Source: Proteles cristata cristata (lineage: Eukaryota; Chordata; Mammalia; Carnivora; Hyaenidae). From it: a DNA stretch of 64,000 nucleotides. The stretch is taken from NCBI GenBank assembly GCA_017311185.1, contig JAESUZ010002552.1:1550001-1614000 (forward strand), in the 5' to 3' direction. Shown here piece by piece: positions 34,534 to 46,969 of the stretch. The notes below the pieces were generated by a model. It did no database searches and was not told the origin of the DNA. It saw only the letters and a program-made list of their open reading frames with translations. Within the stretch, counting starts at the first letter, position 1; each line of letters begins with the position of its first letter. The position numbers were made by a program, and so were the translations under genes.

Positions 34534-34999
34534 GATATGGATATCTCCATATACCATTAAGGGTTATCTGCAATATTTTAATTCCCCTAAAAATTCCTGT
34601 GTTCCACCTATTCATCCCTTCCCTCTCTCTCCGCACCCCCAACCCCTGGCCATCACTAAATTTTTTCCCTCCTTCCCCCACTGACGCTATTTTTTTTTAA
34701 CTTTTTTTAAAAATATAATTTGTCAAATTGGTTTCCATACAACACCCAGTGGTCAGCTCAACAAGTGCCCTCCTCCATACCCATCACCCTCCTTCCCCTC
34801 CCCCCCACCCTCCATCAACCCTCAGTTTGTTCTTAGTACTTAAGAGTCTCTTATGGTTTGCCTCCCTCCCTCTCTGTAACTTATTTTTCCCCTTCCCCTC
34901 CCCCATGGTCCTCTGTTAAGTTTCTCAGGATCCACATATGACTGAAAACATATAGTATCTGTCTTTCTCTGACCGACTTATTTCACTTAGCATAATACC

Positions 35000-37900
35000 T
35001 TCCAGCTCCATCTACGTTTTTGCAAATGGCAAGATTTCATTCTTTCTCATTGCCAAGTAGTATTCCATTGTATATATAAGCCACGTCTTCTTTATCCATT
35101 TGTCAGTTGATGCACATTTAAGCTCTTTCCATAACTTGACTATTGTTGAAAGTGCTGCTATAAACATTGGGTACATGTGTCCCTATGCATCAGCACTCCT
35201 GTATCCCTTGGGTAAATTCCTAGCAGTGCAACTGCTGGGTCATAGGAGAGTTCTAGTGTTAATCTTTTGAGGAACCTCTACACTCCAGAGGGGCTGCACC
35301 AGTTTACATTCCCACCAGCAGTGTAAGAAAGTGCCCATTTCTCCACATCCTCACCAGCATCTATAGTCTCCCGATTTGTTCATTTTAGCCACTCTGACCA
35401 GCATGAGGTGGCATCTCAGTGTGGTTTTGATTTATATTTCCCTGATGATGACTGACATTGAGCATCATTTCATGTGTCTGTTGGCCATCTGCATGTCTTC
35501 TTTGGAGAAGTGTCTATTCATGTCTTCTGTCCATTTCTTCATTGGCTTATTTGTTTTTCAGGTGTGGAGTTTGGTGAGTTCTTCATAGATTTTGGATACT
35601 AGCCCTTTATCTGATATGTCATTTACAACAATCTTTTCCCATTCCATCAGTTGCCTTTTAGTTTTGTTGATTGTTTCCTTTGCTGTGCAGAAGCTTTTTA
35701 TCTTGATGAGGTCCCAGTAGTTCATTTTTCCTTTTGTTTCCCTTGCCTTTGGAGATGTGTCAAGTAAGAAATTGCTGCGGCTGAGGTCAGAGAGGTTGTT
35801 TCCTGCTTTCTCCTATAGGGTTTTGATGGTTTCCTGTCTCACATTCAGGTCCTTCATCTATTTTGAGTTTATTTTTGTGTACGGTGAAAGAAAGCGGTCT
35901 AGTTTCAGTCTTCTGCATGTTGCTATCCAGTTCTCCCAGCACCATTTGTTAAAGAGACTGTCTTTTCCCATTGGATAGTCTTTCCTGCTTTGTCAAAAAA
36001 GTGTGCCTTACATTTGTGGGTCCAGTCCTGGGTTCTCTATTCTGTTCCATTGGTCTATGTGTCTGTTTTTGTGACAATATCATACTGTCTTGATGATTAC
36101 AGCTTTGTAGTAGAGGCTACAGTCTGAGATTGTGATGCCTCCCATTTTGCTCTTCTTCTTCAATATTACTTTGGCTATTTGGGGCCTTTTGTGGTTCATA
36201 CAAATTTTAGGATTGTTTGTTCTAACTTTGAGAAGAATGCTCGTGCAATTTTGATTGGGATTGCATTGAATGTGTAGATTGCTTTGGGTAGTACTGACAT
36301 TTTAACAATATTTATTCTTCCAATCCATGAGCATGGAATGTTTTTCCATTTCTTTGTGTCTTCTTCAATTTCCTTCATAAGTTATCTATAGTTTTCAGCA
36401 TACACATCTTTTTACATATTTGGTTATGTTTATTCCCAGATGTCTTATGGGTTTTTGTGTGTGTGTGCAATTGTGAATGGTATCAGTTTCTTTATTTCTC
36501 TTTCTGTTGCTTCATTATTGATGTAAAAAAATGCAACCAATTTCTCTACGTTGATTTTGTACCCTGTGACTTTGCTGACTTCATGTATCAGTTCTAGCAG
36601 ACTTTTGATGGAGTCTGTCGGGTTTTCCAAGTAGAGTATCATGTCATATGAGAAAAGTGGAAGTTTGACTTCATCTTTGCCAATTCTGATGCCTTTTATT
36701 TCACTTTGTTGTCTGATGGCTGGTGCTGGGACTTCCAGCACTATGTTAAACAACAGTGGTGAGAGTGGACATCCCTGTCATGTTCCTGATCTCAGGGAGA
36801 AAGCTCTCAGTTTCTCCCCATTGAGGATTGTATTAGCTGTGGGCTTTTCATAAACGGCATTTATGATGTTTAAGTATGTTCCTTCTATCCTGACTTTCTC
36901 AAGAGTTTTTATTAAGAAAGGGTGCTGTATTTTGTCAAACGCTTTTTTTGCATCTATTGAAATGACCATATGGTTCTTTTCTTTTATTAATGTGAATACG
37001 TTGATTGATTTGCAAAGATTGAACCAGCCCTGCAGGCCAGGAATGAACCCCGCTTGATCATGGAGAATAATTCTTTTTATATGCTGCTGAATTCGATTTG
37101 CTAGTATCTTGTTGAGAATTGTTGCATCCATATTCATCAGGGATATTGGCCTGTAGTTTTCTTTTTTTGTCGTGTCTCTGGTTTGGGAATCAAAGTAATG
37201 CTGGCTTCATAGAATGAGCCCAGTTTTCCCTCCATTACTATTTTTTGGAACAGCTGGAGAAAGATAGGTATTAACTCTGCTTTAAATGTCTGGTAGAATT
37301 CCCCAGGGATGCCATCTGGTCCAGGACTCTTATTTTTTGGGAAATTTTTGATAACTGATTCAATTTCTTCACTGGTTATGGGTCTGTACGCATTTTTTAT
37401 TTCTTCCCATTTGAGTTTTGGTAGTGTGTGGGTGTTTAGGACTCTGTCCATTTCTTCCAGGTCGTCCAGTTTGTTGGCTTATAATTTTTCATAGTATTCT
37501 CTGGTAATTGTGTTTCTGAGGGATTGGTTGTAATAAATCCATTTCCATTCGTGATTTTATGTATTTGGGTCTTCTCTCTTTTCTTTTTGAGAAGCCTTGC
37601 TAGAGGTTTATCAATTTTGTTTTTTGTTTTTTTTTTTTAATTTTGTTTATTTTAAAAAAAATAACTCTTGGTTTCATTTATCTGTTCTACTGGTTTGTTT
37701 ATTTTTTTGTTTTTGTTTTGTTTTGTTTTTGGATTCTATATTGTTTATTTCTGCTCTAATCTTTCTTATTTCTCTTCTTATGCTGAGTTTGGGGTGTCTT
37801 TGCTGTTCTGCTTCTAGTTCCTTTAGGTGTGCTGTTAAATTTTGTATTTGGGATTTTTCTTGTTTCTTGAGATAGGCCTGTATTGCAATGCATTTTCCTC

Positions 37901-38740
37901 TTAGAACTGCCTTTGCTGAATCCCAAAGGGTTTGGATTATTGTATTTTCATTTTCACTTGTTTCCATATATTTTTTAATTTCTTTTCTAATTGCCTGGTT
38001 GACCCAGCAGTTCTTTAGTAGGATGTTCTTTAACCTCCATGCTTTTGGAGGTTTTCCAGACTTTTTCCTGTGGTTGATTACAAGTTTCATAGTATTGTGA
38101 TCTGAGACTGTGCATGATGATCTAAATTCTTTTATATTTATTGAGGACTGCTTTGTGACCCAGTATGTGATCTATCTTGGAGAATGTACCATGTGCACTC
38201 CAGAAGAAAGTATATCCCTCTGCTTTAGAATGTAGAGTTCTAAATATATCTGTCAAGTCCATCTGGTCCAATGTATCATTCAAGGCCATTGTTTCTTTAC
38301 TGATTCTCTGTCTAGATGATCTGTAAGTGGAGTATTAAAGTCCTCTGCAATTACTACATTCTTATCAATAAGATTGTGCTATGTTTGTGATTGTTTTATA
38401 TATTTGGGTGTTCCCAAACTCGGTGCATAGACATTTATAATTGTTAGCTCTTTCTGATGGATAGACCCTGTAATTATTATATAATGCCCTTCTTTGTCTC
38501 TTGTTACAGCCTTTAATTTGAAGTCTGGTTTGTCTGAGATAAATATGGCTACTCCAGCTTTCTTTTGACTTCCAGTGGCATGATAGATAGTTCTCCATCT
38601 CCTCACTTTCAATCTGAAGGTGTCCTCATGTCTAAAATGAGTCTCTTGTAGACAGCAAATAGGTTGGGTCTTGGTTTTTTATCCATGCTGATACCCTTTG
38701 TCTTTTGATTGGAGCATTGAGACCATTTACATTCAGTGTT
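35000..38740 (-). pseudogene. L1 ORF2 remnant (endonuclease and reverse transcriptase)
   Basis: Minus-strand pieces in order: endonuclease part (KKAGVAIFISDKPDFK and ELTIINVYAPSLGTP, about 38612-38379); finger/palm parts of the reverse transcriptase ([15 protein letters not shown] about 37400-37340; [15 protein letters not shown] about 37060); and the catalytic loop (36445-36753), where the usual F-A-D-D is replaced by F-S-Y-D. A C-terminal piece ([24 protein letters not shown]) lies at 36378-36300. Multiple stops and frameshifts show decay. Confidence 0.8.
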
Positions 38741-38965
38741 GTTGTTTTTTTAGTTTGTTATTTTTTTTTTTACATTCATTTATCTTTGAGAGACAGAACA
38801 TGAGCTGGGGAGGGGCAGAGAGAGAAGGAGACACAGAATCCGAAGCAGACTCCAGACTCCGAGCTGTCAGCACAGAGACCAACACGGGGCTTGAACCCAC
38901 ACACCGGGAGATCATGACCTGAGAAGAAGTCAGACACTCAACCAACTGAGCCACCCAGGCGCTCC
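38741..38965 (-). mobile_element. CAN-type SINE inside the L1 ORF2 start
   Basis: 12-bp target duplication ACATTCAGTGTT at 38729-38740 and 38966-38977 in L1 sequence, so the SINE is younger than the L1. Confidence 0.95.
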
Positions 38966-39059
38966 ACATTCAGTGTTATTATTGAAAAATATGGTTTTGA
39001 AGTCATTGTGTTATCTGTAGGTTTCATGCTTGTGGTGATGTCTCTGGTACTTTGTGGTC

Positions 39060-39955
39060 CTTGCAACATTTCGCTCATAGAATCCCTCTTAGGATTTCTT
39101 GTAGGGCTGGTTTAGTGATGATGAATTCTTTCAGTTTTTGTTTGCTTGGGAAAACCTTTATCTCTCCTTCTGTTCTGAATGATAGGCTTACTGGATAAAG
39201 GATTCTTGGCTGCATATTTTTCTTGTTCGTCACATTGAAGATTTCCTGCCATTCCTTTCTTGCCTGCCAAGTTTCAGTATATAGGTCTGCTACTACCCTT
39301 ATGTGTCTACCTTTGTATGTCAAGGCCTGTTTATGCCTAGCTGCTTTCAGATGTCTCTTTTTAGCCTTCTATTTTGCCAGTTTCACTGTATGTCATGCAG
39401 AAGATCAATTCATGTTACATCCGACAGGAGTTCTCTGTGCCTCTTGGATTTCAATATCTATTTCCTTCCCCAGAGTGGGGAAGTTCTCAGCTATGATTTG
39501 TTCAAGTACACCTTCAGCCCCTTTCTCTCTTCTTCTTCTTCTGGAATTCCTAAGATACAGATATTAGTCCATTTGATTGCATCACTAAGTTCTCTAATTC
39601 TCCCTTGATGACCCTGGAATTTTTTATTTCTTTTTCTCAGCTTCCTCTTTTTTCATAATTCTAATTCACCTATTCTCCCCTCTGCCTCTTCAATCTGCCC
39701 TGTGGCTGTCTCCATTTTATTTTGCACCTCATTTATAGCACTTTTTAATTCATCATGACTATTTTTAAGATCCTTTATCATCTCTGTAGCATTAGAGTCT
39801 CTGCTGTCTTCTGTGCTTTTTTCAAGCCCAGCGATTAATATTGTGACTATTATTCTAAATTTTTGTTCAGTTATGTTGCTTATATTTGCTGTGATCAGTT
39901 CTTTAGCTATCACTTCTTTCTGTAGTTTCTTTTGAGGAGAATTCTTCTGTTTCAT
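39060..39955 (-). pseudogene. L1 ORF1 remnant
   Basis: The minus-strand frame 39955-39653 gives an N-terminal coiled-coil-like segment (MKQKNSPQKKLQKEV...) rich in Glu and Lys. The frame 39323-39075 gives the conserved C-terminal nucleic-acid-binding part (ADLYTETWQARKEW, then PALQEILRGIL). The two are separated by stops or frameshifts, so the protein cannot be made. Confidence 0.75.
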
Positions 39956-41604
39956 TATTTTGGATAGTTTTCTGTCCCTTACAAGTTTTATAAGCTTGTT
40001 ATGTGCTCGGCACCTGCAAGCGCTGCTATACTAAAGGGGGCTTATACACTGTTCAGAGCCTGGACATTCAGGAAGTGGTTTTTTTTGGAGAGTGTTACCT
40101 GCTCTCTCTTGTTGTGACTTTGGTTATTTTACTTCCCTACTCGTAGTAATGTTTTGGACACTCCACCAGGTGCGCTTTGATTTGTTCCTGGAAAGGAAAA
40201 CAAACAGACAAACAGGAAACAAAAACATGCAAACACACAAACAAATGAACACAAAAAGCAAAAAACAATCCAAAAGCAAAAAGCCAGAAACACCAGTTAC
40301 AAGTAAAGAAGGTGGAGGCGGTGCTGATGAAAGAGCACATACAAAGAGAGACATGATAGGGGCGGGGAAAGAAGAAAAAATGAACATTGGCCAGGCAGGA
40401 AGACTAAAAGCCTTAATCCAGAGAGAGAGAAAGGAAGATAGGGAAGGAGACGAGGAAAAAGAAACAAAGATAGTTACCCAGACAGAGAAACTACATGGCC
40501 TGATTATTCCAGAAAAAGAGAGAGAAAGGAAAGGAAAGAAGGATGTGTAGAAACATGTATCAGGAGAATGGATTAAATACGTCTATTTAAGCAAACCAAA
40601 AACCAGAGTAACCAGCCTAGAGGAGGGAAGAGATAAGGAGAAAAAGGAGCATATATCTAAATAGCAAGAATTGTCCTAGTATTAATCACGCGATGCCTCC
40701 AGCGCTGGTCTGGAGAGACCGTTTGGTTCCATAGTCTATCCAGCGCCAATAGATTAAGTGGCGCCCGGTGTGGAGGGGCGTGGTTTGGTGTAGGCGGGTC
40801 CCGCCTCCACTGTGGGCCCCGACCAATCCCTGAGGCCCTGCCTGGGTGGTTATGGGAAGAAAAATGGCGAACCCCTCAGTCTCTTCTCCACTCGCCAGTG
40901 GTCTCCCTTGGAGCTGTCTTCACTGTGCCATAGGTACAGACGGGGTGGACTTTCTCGGTCTCCCCATTCCCGTGCCCCGGAGCTCGGCTGGGATTTAAAC
41001 TCCCGCTCCTTGCACCCCGAAGCGCCTCTCTTTGCACCCCGAAGCGCCTCTCTATGCTGCCTGATACGAGGTCCCAGCTAGTTTCGTCCAGTGCCACAGC
41101 CCTTCAGGGCAGGGGACCTGTTTCTCCTGCTGCGGACTGCGCCCCTGATCTACCACCGAACCCAGAAGTGGCTCCCCCCTCCCCAGGTGCGCAAACAGGT
41201 CAGCTGGCCCCAGTGTGAAGAAAGCCCCACAGTTAGAGACAGGATCCCTCTCCTAAAGCCCTGCAGTTAGAGATGGGATGCTGGGATGCCTCTCCCTCCC
41301 AGTCAGAGGTTTTTTTCTTGTCCAGAAACAGTCCTGTGCTTCCCCATCCGCTCTTTCTCATTCCTTTGTCTCTCCAGGGAAGGGGATCCCTCCCCTCCGT
41401 GCCCACACGGCCCGTTTTATCTCCCCCAGTTCACAATCACCCACCTATGCCCGTTAGGATGTCCCAGTTTCTCCCTCATAGACTCAGTCTCTTTTCCTCC
41501 CAGACTCTTGGGTTCAAAGTCCTTTGGCTTCAGCCCTCCTCTGCCTCAGAGACTTGGGAAGTACGGATCCCCTACTTCTCTGCCACGTTGGCCTCTCTCC
41601 TTTT

Positions 41605-41816
41605 TTAACTTAAAAACTGTTTACTTATTTATTTTGAGAGAGTGCCCGCACACAAGCGGGGGAGGGGCAGAGAGAGAAGGAGAGCGAGAACCCCAAGCAG
41701 TCTCCATGCTATCAGAGCAGAGGCAATGCGGGACTCGAACTCACCAACTTGTGAGATCACGACCTGAGCCGAAATCAAGAGTCTGCGTTTAACCAACTGA
41801 GCCACCTAAACCCCAC
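41605..41816 (-). mobile_element. CAN-type SINE abutting the L1 5' end
   Basis: Reverse copy directly next to the 5' edge of the full-length L1. Confidence 0.85.
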
Positions 41817-42059
41817 CAAACCCCACCATCACCAATATTTTTATTGTCTCCACTGTTTTACCTTCCTCAGAATGTCATGTCATTAGAATCTTATATAGCC
41901 TTTTCAAATGAGCATCTTTCACTTAACAATGTATATTTAGGGTTCTTCCATGTCTTTTTGTGACTTGATAGCTCGTTTCTCTTTATCCTTTACCTACCGT
42001 TTGTTTATCCCTTGTCCTATTGAAGGACATCTTGGTTGCTTCAAGTTTTGGCAATTATG

Positions 42060-42302
42060 GGGGCACCTGGGTGGCTTAGTCGGTTAAGCGTCCGACTTTC
42101 GCTTAGGTCATGATCTCACGGTTCTGGGTTCGAGCCCGGCGTCGGGCTCTGTGCTGACTGCCAGCTCAGAGCCTGGAGCCTGTTTCAGAGTCTGTCACTC
42201 CCTCTCTCTCTGACCCTCCCCTGCTCACGCTGTCTCTCTCTCTCTTTCTCTCTCTCTCTCTCCTAGAAATAAATAAAAAACATTAAAAAAATTTTTTTTA
42301 AA
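42060..42302 (+). mobile_element. CAN-type SINE, 'CTAGAAATAAAT' subfamily
   Basis: Flanked by AAGTTTTGGCAATTATG; inserted in an old L1. Confidence 0.95.
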
Positions 42303-42605
42303 GTTTTGGCAATTATGAATACAGCTGCTATAATCATCCATGTGCAGGTTTTTATGTGGACCTAAGTTTTCGTCTCATTTGGGTAAATACAAAGAAGAAC
42401 AATTGCTTAATTGTTTGGTAAAGAATATGTTTAGCTTTGTAAGAAACCGCCAAATTATTGTTCGAAGTGGCCGTACCATTTTGCATTCTGATCAGCACTG
42501 AATGAGAGCTCCTCTTGCTCCACAGCCTCGCCAGCGTTTGGTGTTATTGGTATTTGGAAATTAGCCATCTAATTGATACGTAGTAGCACCTCGTTGTTGT
42601 TGTTT

Positions 42606-42815
42606 TAACATTTATTTATTTTTGACAGAAAGACAAACACACAGAGTGTGAGGGGGAGGGGCAGAGAGAGAGAGGGAGACAGAATCCAAAGCAGGCTCCA
42701 GGCTCTGCGCTATCAGCACAGAGCCCGACATAGGGATCGAACCCACAGACTGTGAGATCATGACCTGAGCTGAAGTTGGACAGGCGCTTAAACAACTGAG
42801 CCACCCAGGCACAAC
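42606..42815 (-). mobile_element. CAN-type SINE
   Basis: Reverse copy inserted in an old L1. Confidence 0.9.
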
Positions 42816-43020
42816 CCTCTTCCCGCACTTTGTTGTTTGAATTTGCAATACCCTAATGACCACTGATGTTGACATCTTTTCATATGAGTATTTGCTATCT
42901 GTATATCTTTTTTGATGAGGTGTCTGTTAAGGTCTTTGGCCCATTTTTTAAATAGGTTGTTTTCCTCTTGTTGAGTTTTAAATTGTTTAAATTGTTGAGT
43001 TTGTATGCCTTAGATGCCAG

Positions 43021-43198
43021 TTTTTTTTTTTTAATGTTTACTTATTTTTGAGAGAGAGAAAGAAAGAGAGCAGGGGAAGGGCAGAGAGAGAGGGGGACAC
43101 ATAATCCGAAGCACGCTATTGGCACAGAGCCCTATTGGGGCTCGAACTCAAGAACTGAGCCAAAGTTGGACACTTAACCTATTGAGCCACCCAGGGGC
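43021..43198 (-). mobile_element. CAN-type SINE with internal deletions
   Basis: Reverse copy inside an old L1; TTAGATGCCAGTT-like target text occurs on both sides. Confidence 0.9.
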
Positions 43199-43366
43199 CG
43201 TATTAGATGCCAGTTCTTTATCAGATACGTGTTTTGCAGATATTTTCTCCCAGTCTGTGGCTTGTCTCTTCAGTCTCTCAATAGTGCCTTCCACAAAATG
43301 GGAGCTTTGAATTTTAACGAAGTCCAACTTGTCAATTTTCTCAAGGTTTGTGTCTAGATCAATGCT

Positions 43367-43579
43367 TTTTTTTTTTTTTTTAATTTCTAGGAGAGAGAGA
43401 GAGAGACAGTGTGAGCAGGGGAGAGTCAGAGAGAGAGGGAGTCACAGACTGAAACAGGCTCCAGGCTCTGAGCTGGCAGTCAGCACAGAGCCCGACGCAG
43501 GGGCTCGAACCCACGAACCGCGAGATCATGACCTAAGCGAAAGTCGGACGACCAACCGACTAAGCCACCCAGGCGCCCC
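43367..43579 (-). mobile_element. CAN-type SINE, 'CTAGAAATAAAT' subfamily
   Basis: Flanked by TCTAGATCAATGCTTTT on both sides. Confidence 0.95.
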
Positions 43580-43640
43580 TCTAGATCAATGCTTTTGCAT
43601 GTGACTGTCTAGTAGTTGTTTTACTTCCCAAAGGAGTAGA

Positions 43641-45480
43641 TAACTTCTTTTAAATTCTAAAATACTTTCTAAAATTAAGGGAGCTCTATGCTAGTAAACT
43701 AGTAAGGAAACAAACATGACAAAACACTCTGTTAGCAAAATTCTGGGGATACAGGCACTCTCATACATTGCTGGTAGGTAAGCAAGATGTTACCAAGCCA
43801 GTGGGGAGGAGAGCAGTAACTATGATATCTACATGTGCATTATTACGAAGCTACAATAATCAAGACAGGGTTGTAATGGCATAAGACAGAAATTCATACA
43901 GACCAGTGAAGAGAGAGCCCAGAAATAAACTCTTGTATATACGGGCATATGATCTTCAACAAGAGGGCTAAAAGCACTCCATGGGGAAAAAGGTAATCTT
44001 TTCAACAAACGATGTTGGGAAAGCTGGATATCCACATGCAAAAGCATGAATTTAGATGCTTATCTTACACTATTTACAAAAATTAACTCAAAATGGAATA
44101 AAGGCCTAAACATAAGACCCAAACCTGTGAAATTCCTAGAAGAAAACATAGATGAAAGTTTCATAACATTGAACTTGGCAGTGACTTCTTGGATCTGACA
44201 TGAAAAGCATAAACAAAAAAGAAAAATTAAACAACTTGGACTACATTGAACATGGAGGTTCTTATGCATCAAGCAATGCAATCAACAGAGTAGGAAGCAC
44301 AGTCTACCAAGAAGGGGACAGTACTTGCAGGTCATGTATCTAATGGGGGCTGGTGTCTGGAGAACTCCCAGTCTATAGCAGAAGATCACATAGAGAGGGG
44401 GATTGTGTGGGAGACCTGAATGGACATTTCAGGATGATGTGCATTTGGCCGGCAGGTATATGGGGGGGGTGCTTGGCATCTCCGGTCATCCGAAGGGTTA
44501 CTAGTAGGGCTGAGGTGGGACGTCACCTTCTACCCAGTGGGACGGTTACTATGAAGGAAACTGAAAATAGCAGGTGTTGGCAAAGATGTGGAGAGGTTGG
44601 AGCCCTTGTGCACTGTCAGTGGGATTGTGGCGTGGTCCGGCACTATAGGAAACAGTATGGAAGTTCCTCAAAAAGTTCAGAATAGAACTACCCTATGATT
44701 CAGCAACCCCACTTCTGGGAATACACGCAAAAGAATTGAAAGCAGGGTCTCAAAGAGATATTGGCACATCCATGGTCATAGCAGCACTATTCACAGCAGC
44801 TAAGAGGTGGGAACATCCCAAGTGCCTGTTGACAAAAAAATATCAAACAAAATGTGTTCTATGCATACAATGGAATATCATTCAACCACAAAAGCAAATG
44901 AAATCTTGATACATGCTATAGCATGAAAGAAACATAAAAACATTATGCTAAGCGAGAGAAGCCAATCACAAAAGGATGATACTGGGGCTACGTGGGTGGC
45001 TCAGTTGGTTAAGCATCTGACTCTTGACTTCGGCACAGGTCATGACCTCATGGTTCATGGGTTCGAGCCCCATGTCGAGCTCTGTGCTTACAGCGTGGAG
45101 CCTGCTTGGGATTCTCTGTCTCCTCATTCTCTGCCCCTCCCCCACTTACACTCGCTCTCTCTCTCAAAAAAAAAAAAAAAGGATGAATACTGTATTATCC
45201 CACTTATATAGGTATCTAAAGTAGTCACATTTATAGAAACAAAGTAGAACAATGATTACTGAAACCTAAGGGGGAGAGGGAAAGGGGAAGTTTTTGTTTA
45301 ATGGATATAAAGCTTCAGTTTTTCAAGATAAAAAAAGTTCTGGAGATCTGTTTCACAACAGGATATACTTACCCCTACTGAACTGTACACTTAAAGATGG
45401 TAGACTTCATGTTACATTTGGTTTTTTTTAACCATAATTTAAAAAAAGAAAACAAAGCAAAAAACCCTACGTATGCATTT
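43641..45480 (+). mobile_element. Older L1 (L1M-like), ORF2 end and 3' UTR, + strand
   Basis: Contains typical L1 ORF2 3' sequence ('gctggatatccacatgcaaaag', 'agcagcactattcacagcag', 'aaacattatgctaagcgag'), interrupted by the SINE at 44983-45181. It lies head to head with the neighbouring minus-strand old L1. Confidence 0.65.
44983..45181 (+). mobile_element. CAN-type SINE
   Basis: Target duplication AAAGGATGA(A)TACTG; inserted in an old + strand L1. Confidence 0.95.
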
Positions 45481-45529
45481 ACCCTTTGACCTAGCAATCC
45501 ACTTCCATGAATTTACTGTTAAGATCATT

Positions 45530-45653
45530 TCTTTATTTTTATTTTATTTTATTTTTTGAGAGAGAGGGAGTGCACGCAGGTCAGGGAAGGGCAGAGGGAG
45601 ATGGAGAGAGAGAATCTCAAGCAGGATCCGCACCTGGTGCAGAGCCCGATATA
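45530..45653 (-). mobile_element. CAN-type SINE fragment
   Basis: Tail and body in reverse; the head is missing. Followed by a (TATACACA)-like simple repeat to about 45700. Confidence 0.8.
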
Positions 45654-45699
45654 AATATGTGTGTACATATATACACATATATACACACATACATACATA

Positions 45700-46886
45700 C
45701 CACATCTTCTTTATCCATTCATCTATAGATGGACATTTGGGCTCTTTCCATAATTTGGCTATTATTGATAGCACTGCCATAAATATTGGTGTGCATATGC
45801 ACCTTCAAAACAGCACACCTGTATCCCTTGGGTAAATACCTACTAGTGCAATTGCTGGGTCATAGGGTAGTTCTACTTTTAATTTTTTGAGGAATCCCCA
45901 CACTGTTTTCCAGACGGGCTGTACCAGTTTGCATTCCCACCAGCAGTGTAAGAGGGTGCCCGTTTCTCCACATCCTCACCAGCATCTATAGTCTCCTGAT
46001 TTGTTCATTTTAGCCACTCTGACCAGCATAAGGTGGCATCTCAGTGTGGTTTTGATTTATATTTCCCTGATGATGAGTGATGTTGAGCATCGTTTCATGT
46101 GTCTGTTGGCCATCTGCATGTCTTCTTTGGAGAAGTGTCTATTCCTGTCTTCTGTCCATTTCTTCACTGGATTATTTGTTTTTGGGTGTTGAGTTTGATA
46201 GGTACTTTATAGATTTTGGATACTAACCCTTTATCTGATGTCGTTTGCAAATATCTTTTCCCATTCCATCCGTTGCCTTTTAGTTTTGCTGATTGTTTCC
46301 TTCACTGTGCAGAAACTTTTTATTTTGATGAGGTCCCAATAGTTCATTTTTCCTTTTGTTTCCCTTGCCTCTGGAGACGTATTGAGTAAGAAGTTGATGT
46401 GGCCAAGGTCAAAGAGGTTTTTGCCTGCTTTCTCCTCTAGGATTTTGATGACTTCCTGTCTTATGTTTAGGTCTCTCATCCATTTTAAGTTTAGTTTTGT
46501 GTATGGTGTAAGAAAACAGTCCAGGGTCATTTTTCTGTATGTCGCTGTTCAGTGTTCCCAGCACCATTTGCTGAAGAGACTGTCTTCATTCCATTGAATA
46601 GTCTTTCCTGCTTTGTCAAAGATTAGTTGGCCATACGTTTTTGGGTCCGTTCTGGGTTCTCTATTCTGTTCCATTGATCTGAATGTCTTTTTTTGTGCCA
46701 GTATCATACTGTCTTGATGATTAGTTTTGTAATAGAGCTTGAAGTGGGATTGTGATGCCTCCAGCTTTGGTTTTCATTTTCAAGGTTGTTTTGGCTATCT
46801 AGGGTCTTTCCTGGTTCCATACAAATTTTAGGATTGATTGTTCTAGCTCTGTGAAGAATGCTGGTGTTATTTTGATAGGGATTGCA
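45700..46886 (-). mobile_element. Truncated L1 (felid type), 3' part of ORF2
   Basis: Closely similar to positions 35085-36260 of the full-length L1, in the same orientation. A minus-strand frame (46530-46231) encodes an L1 ORF2 C-terminal segment (LDCFLTPYTKLNLKWMRDLN). The element stops abruptly at a SINE piece on the right and at a CATA-type simple repeat on the left. Confidence 0.8.
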
Positions 46887-46964
46887 AGCATGCAACCCTT
46901 GATCTCAGGGTCATGAGTTCAAGCCCCATGTTGGGCATGGAGCCTACTTTAAAAAAAAAAAAAG
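46887..46964 (+). mobile_element. Short tRNA-derived SINE fragment
   Basis: 'gatctcagggtcatgagttc' then GAGCCTACTTT and an A-run, at the broken edge of an L1. Confidence 0.8.
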
Positions 46965-46969
46965 GATAA

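Larger units (their letters stand above)
34690..41604 (-). mobile_element. Full-length antisense L1 (carnivore/felid type), broken
   Basis: Reading the minus strand: GC-rich 5' UTR (41604 down to about 39960), ORF1, ORF2, then a 3' UTR ending near 34690 at a T-run (poly-A on the minus strand). The length of about 6.7 kb without the inserted SINE is that of a complete L1. The 5' edge near 41580-41604 resembles the YY1-box start of L1 elements. Both frames carry stops and frameshifts, and a SINE sits at the start of ORF2, so the copy is inactive. No convincing target duplication could be defined. Confidence 0.85.
41826..43640 (-). mobile_element. Older L1 (L1M-like) 3' part, interrupted by four SINEs
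   Basis: Stretches between SINEs read as the complement of an older mammalian L1 3' end, for example 'aaggacatcttggttgcttcaag' and 'ttttctcccagtctgtggcttgtct'. Inserted SINEs split it at 42060, 42606, 43021 and 43367. Family assignment is from memory of consensus sequence. Confidence 0.6.

Noticed and set aside
40092..40550. 152-aa Lys/Glu-rich + frame
   Set aside because: It lies in the complement of the L1 5' UTR, where A-rich repeats give a Lys/Gln-rich frame; not a gene.
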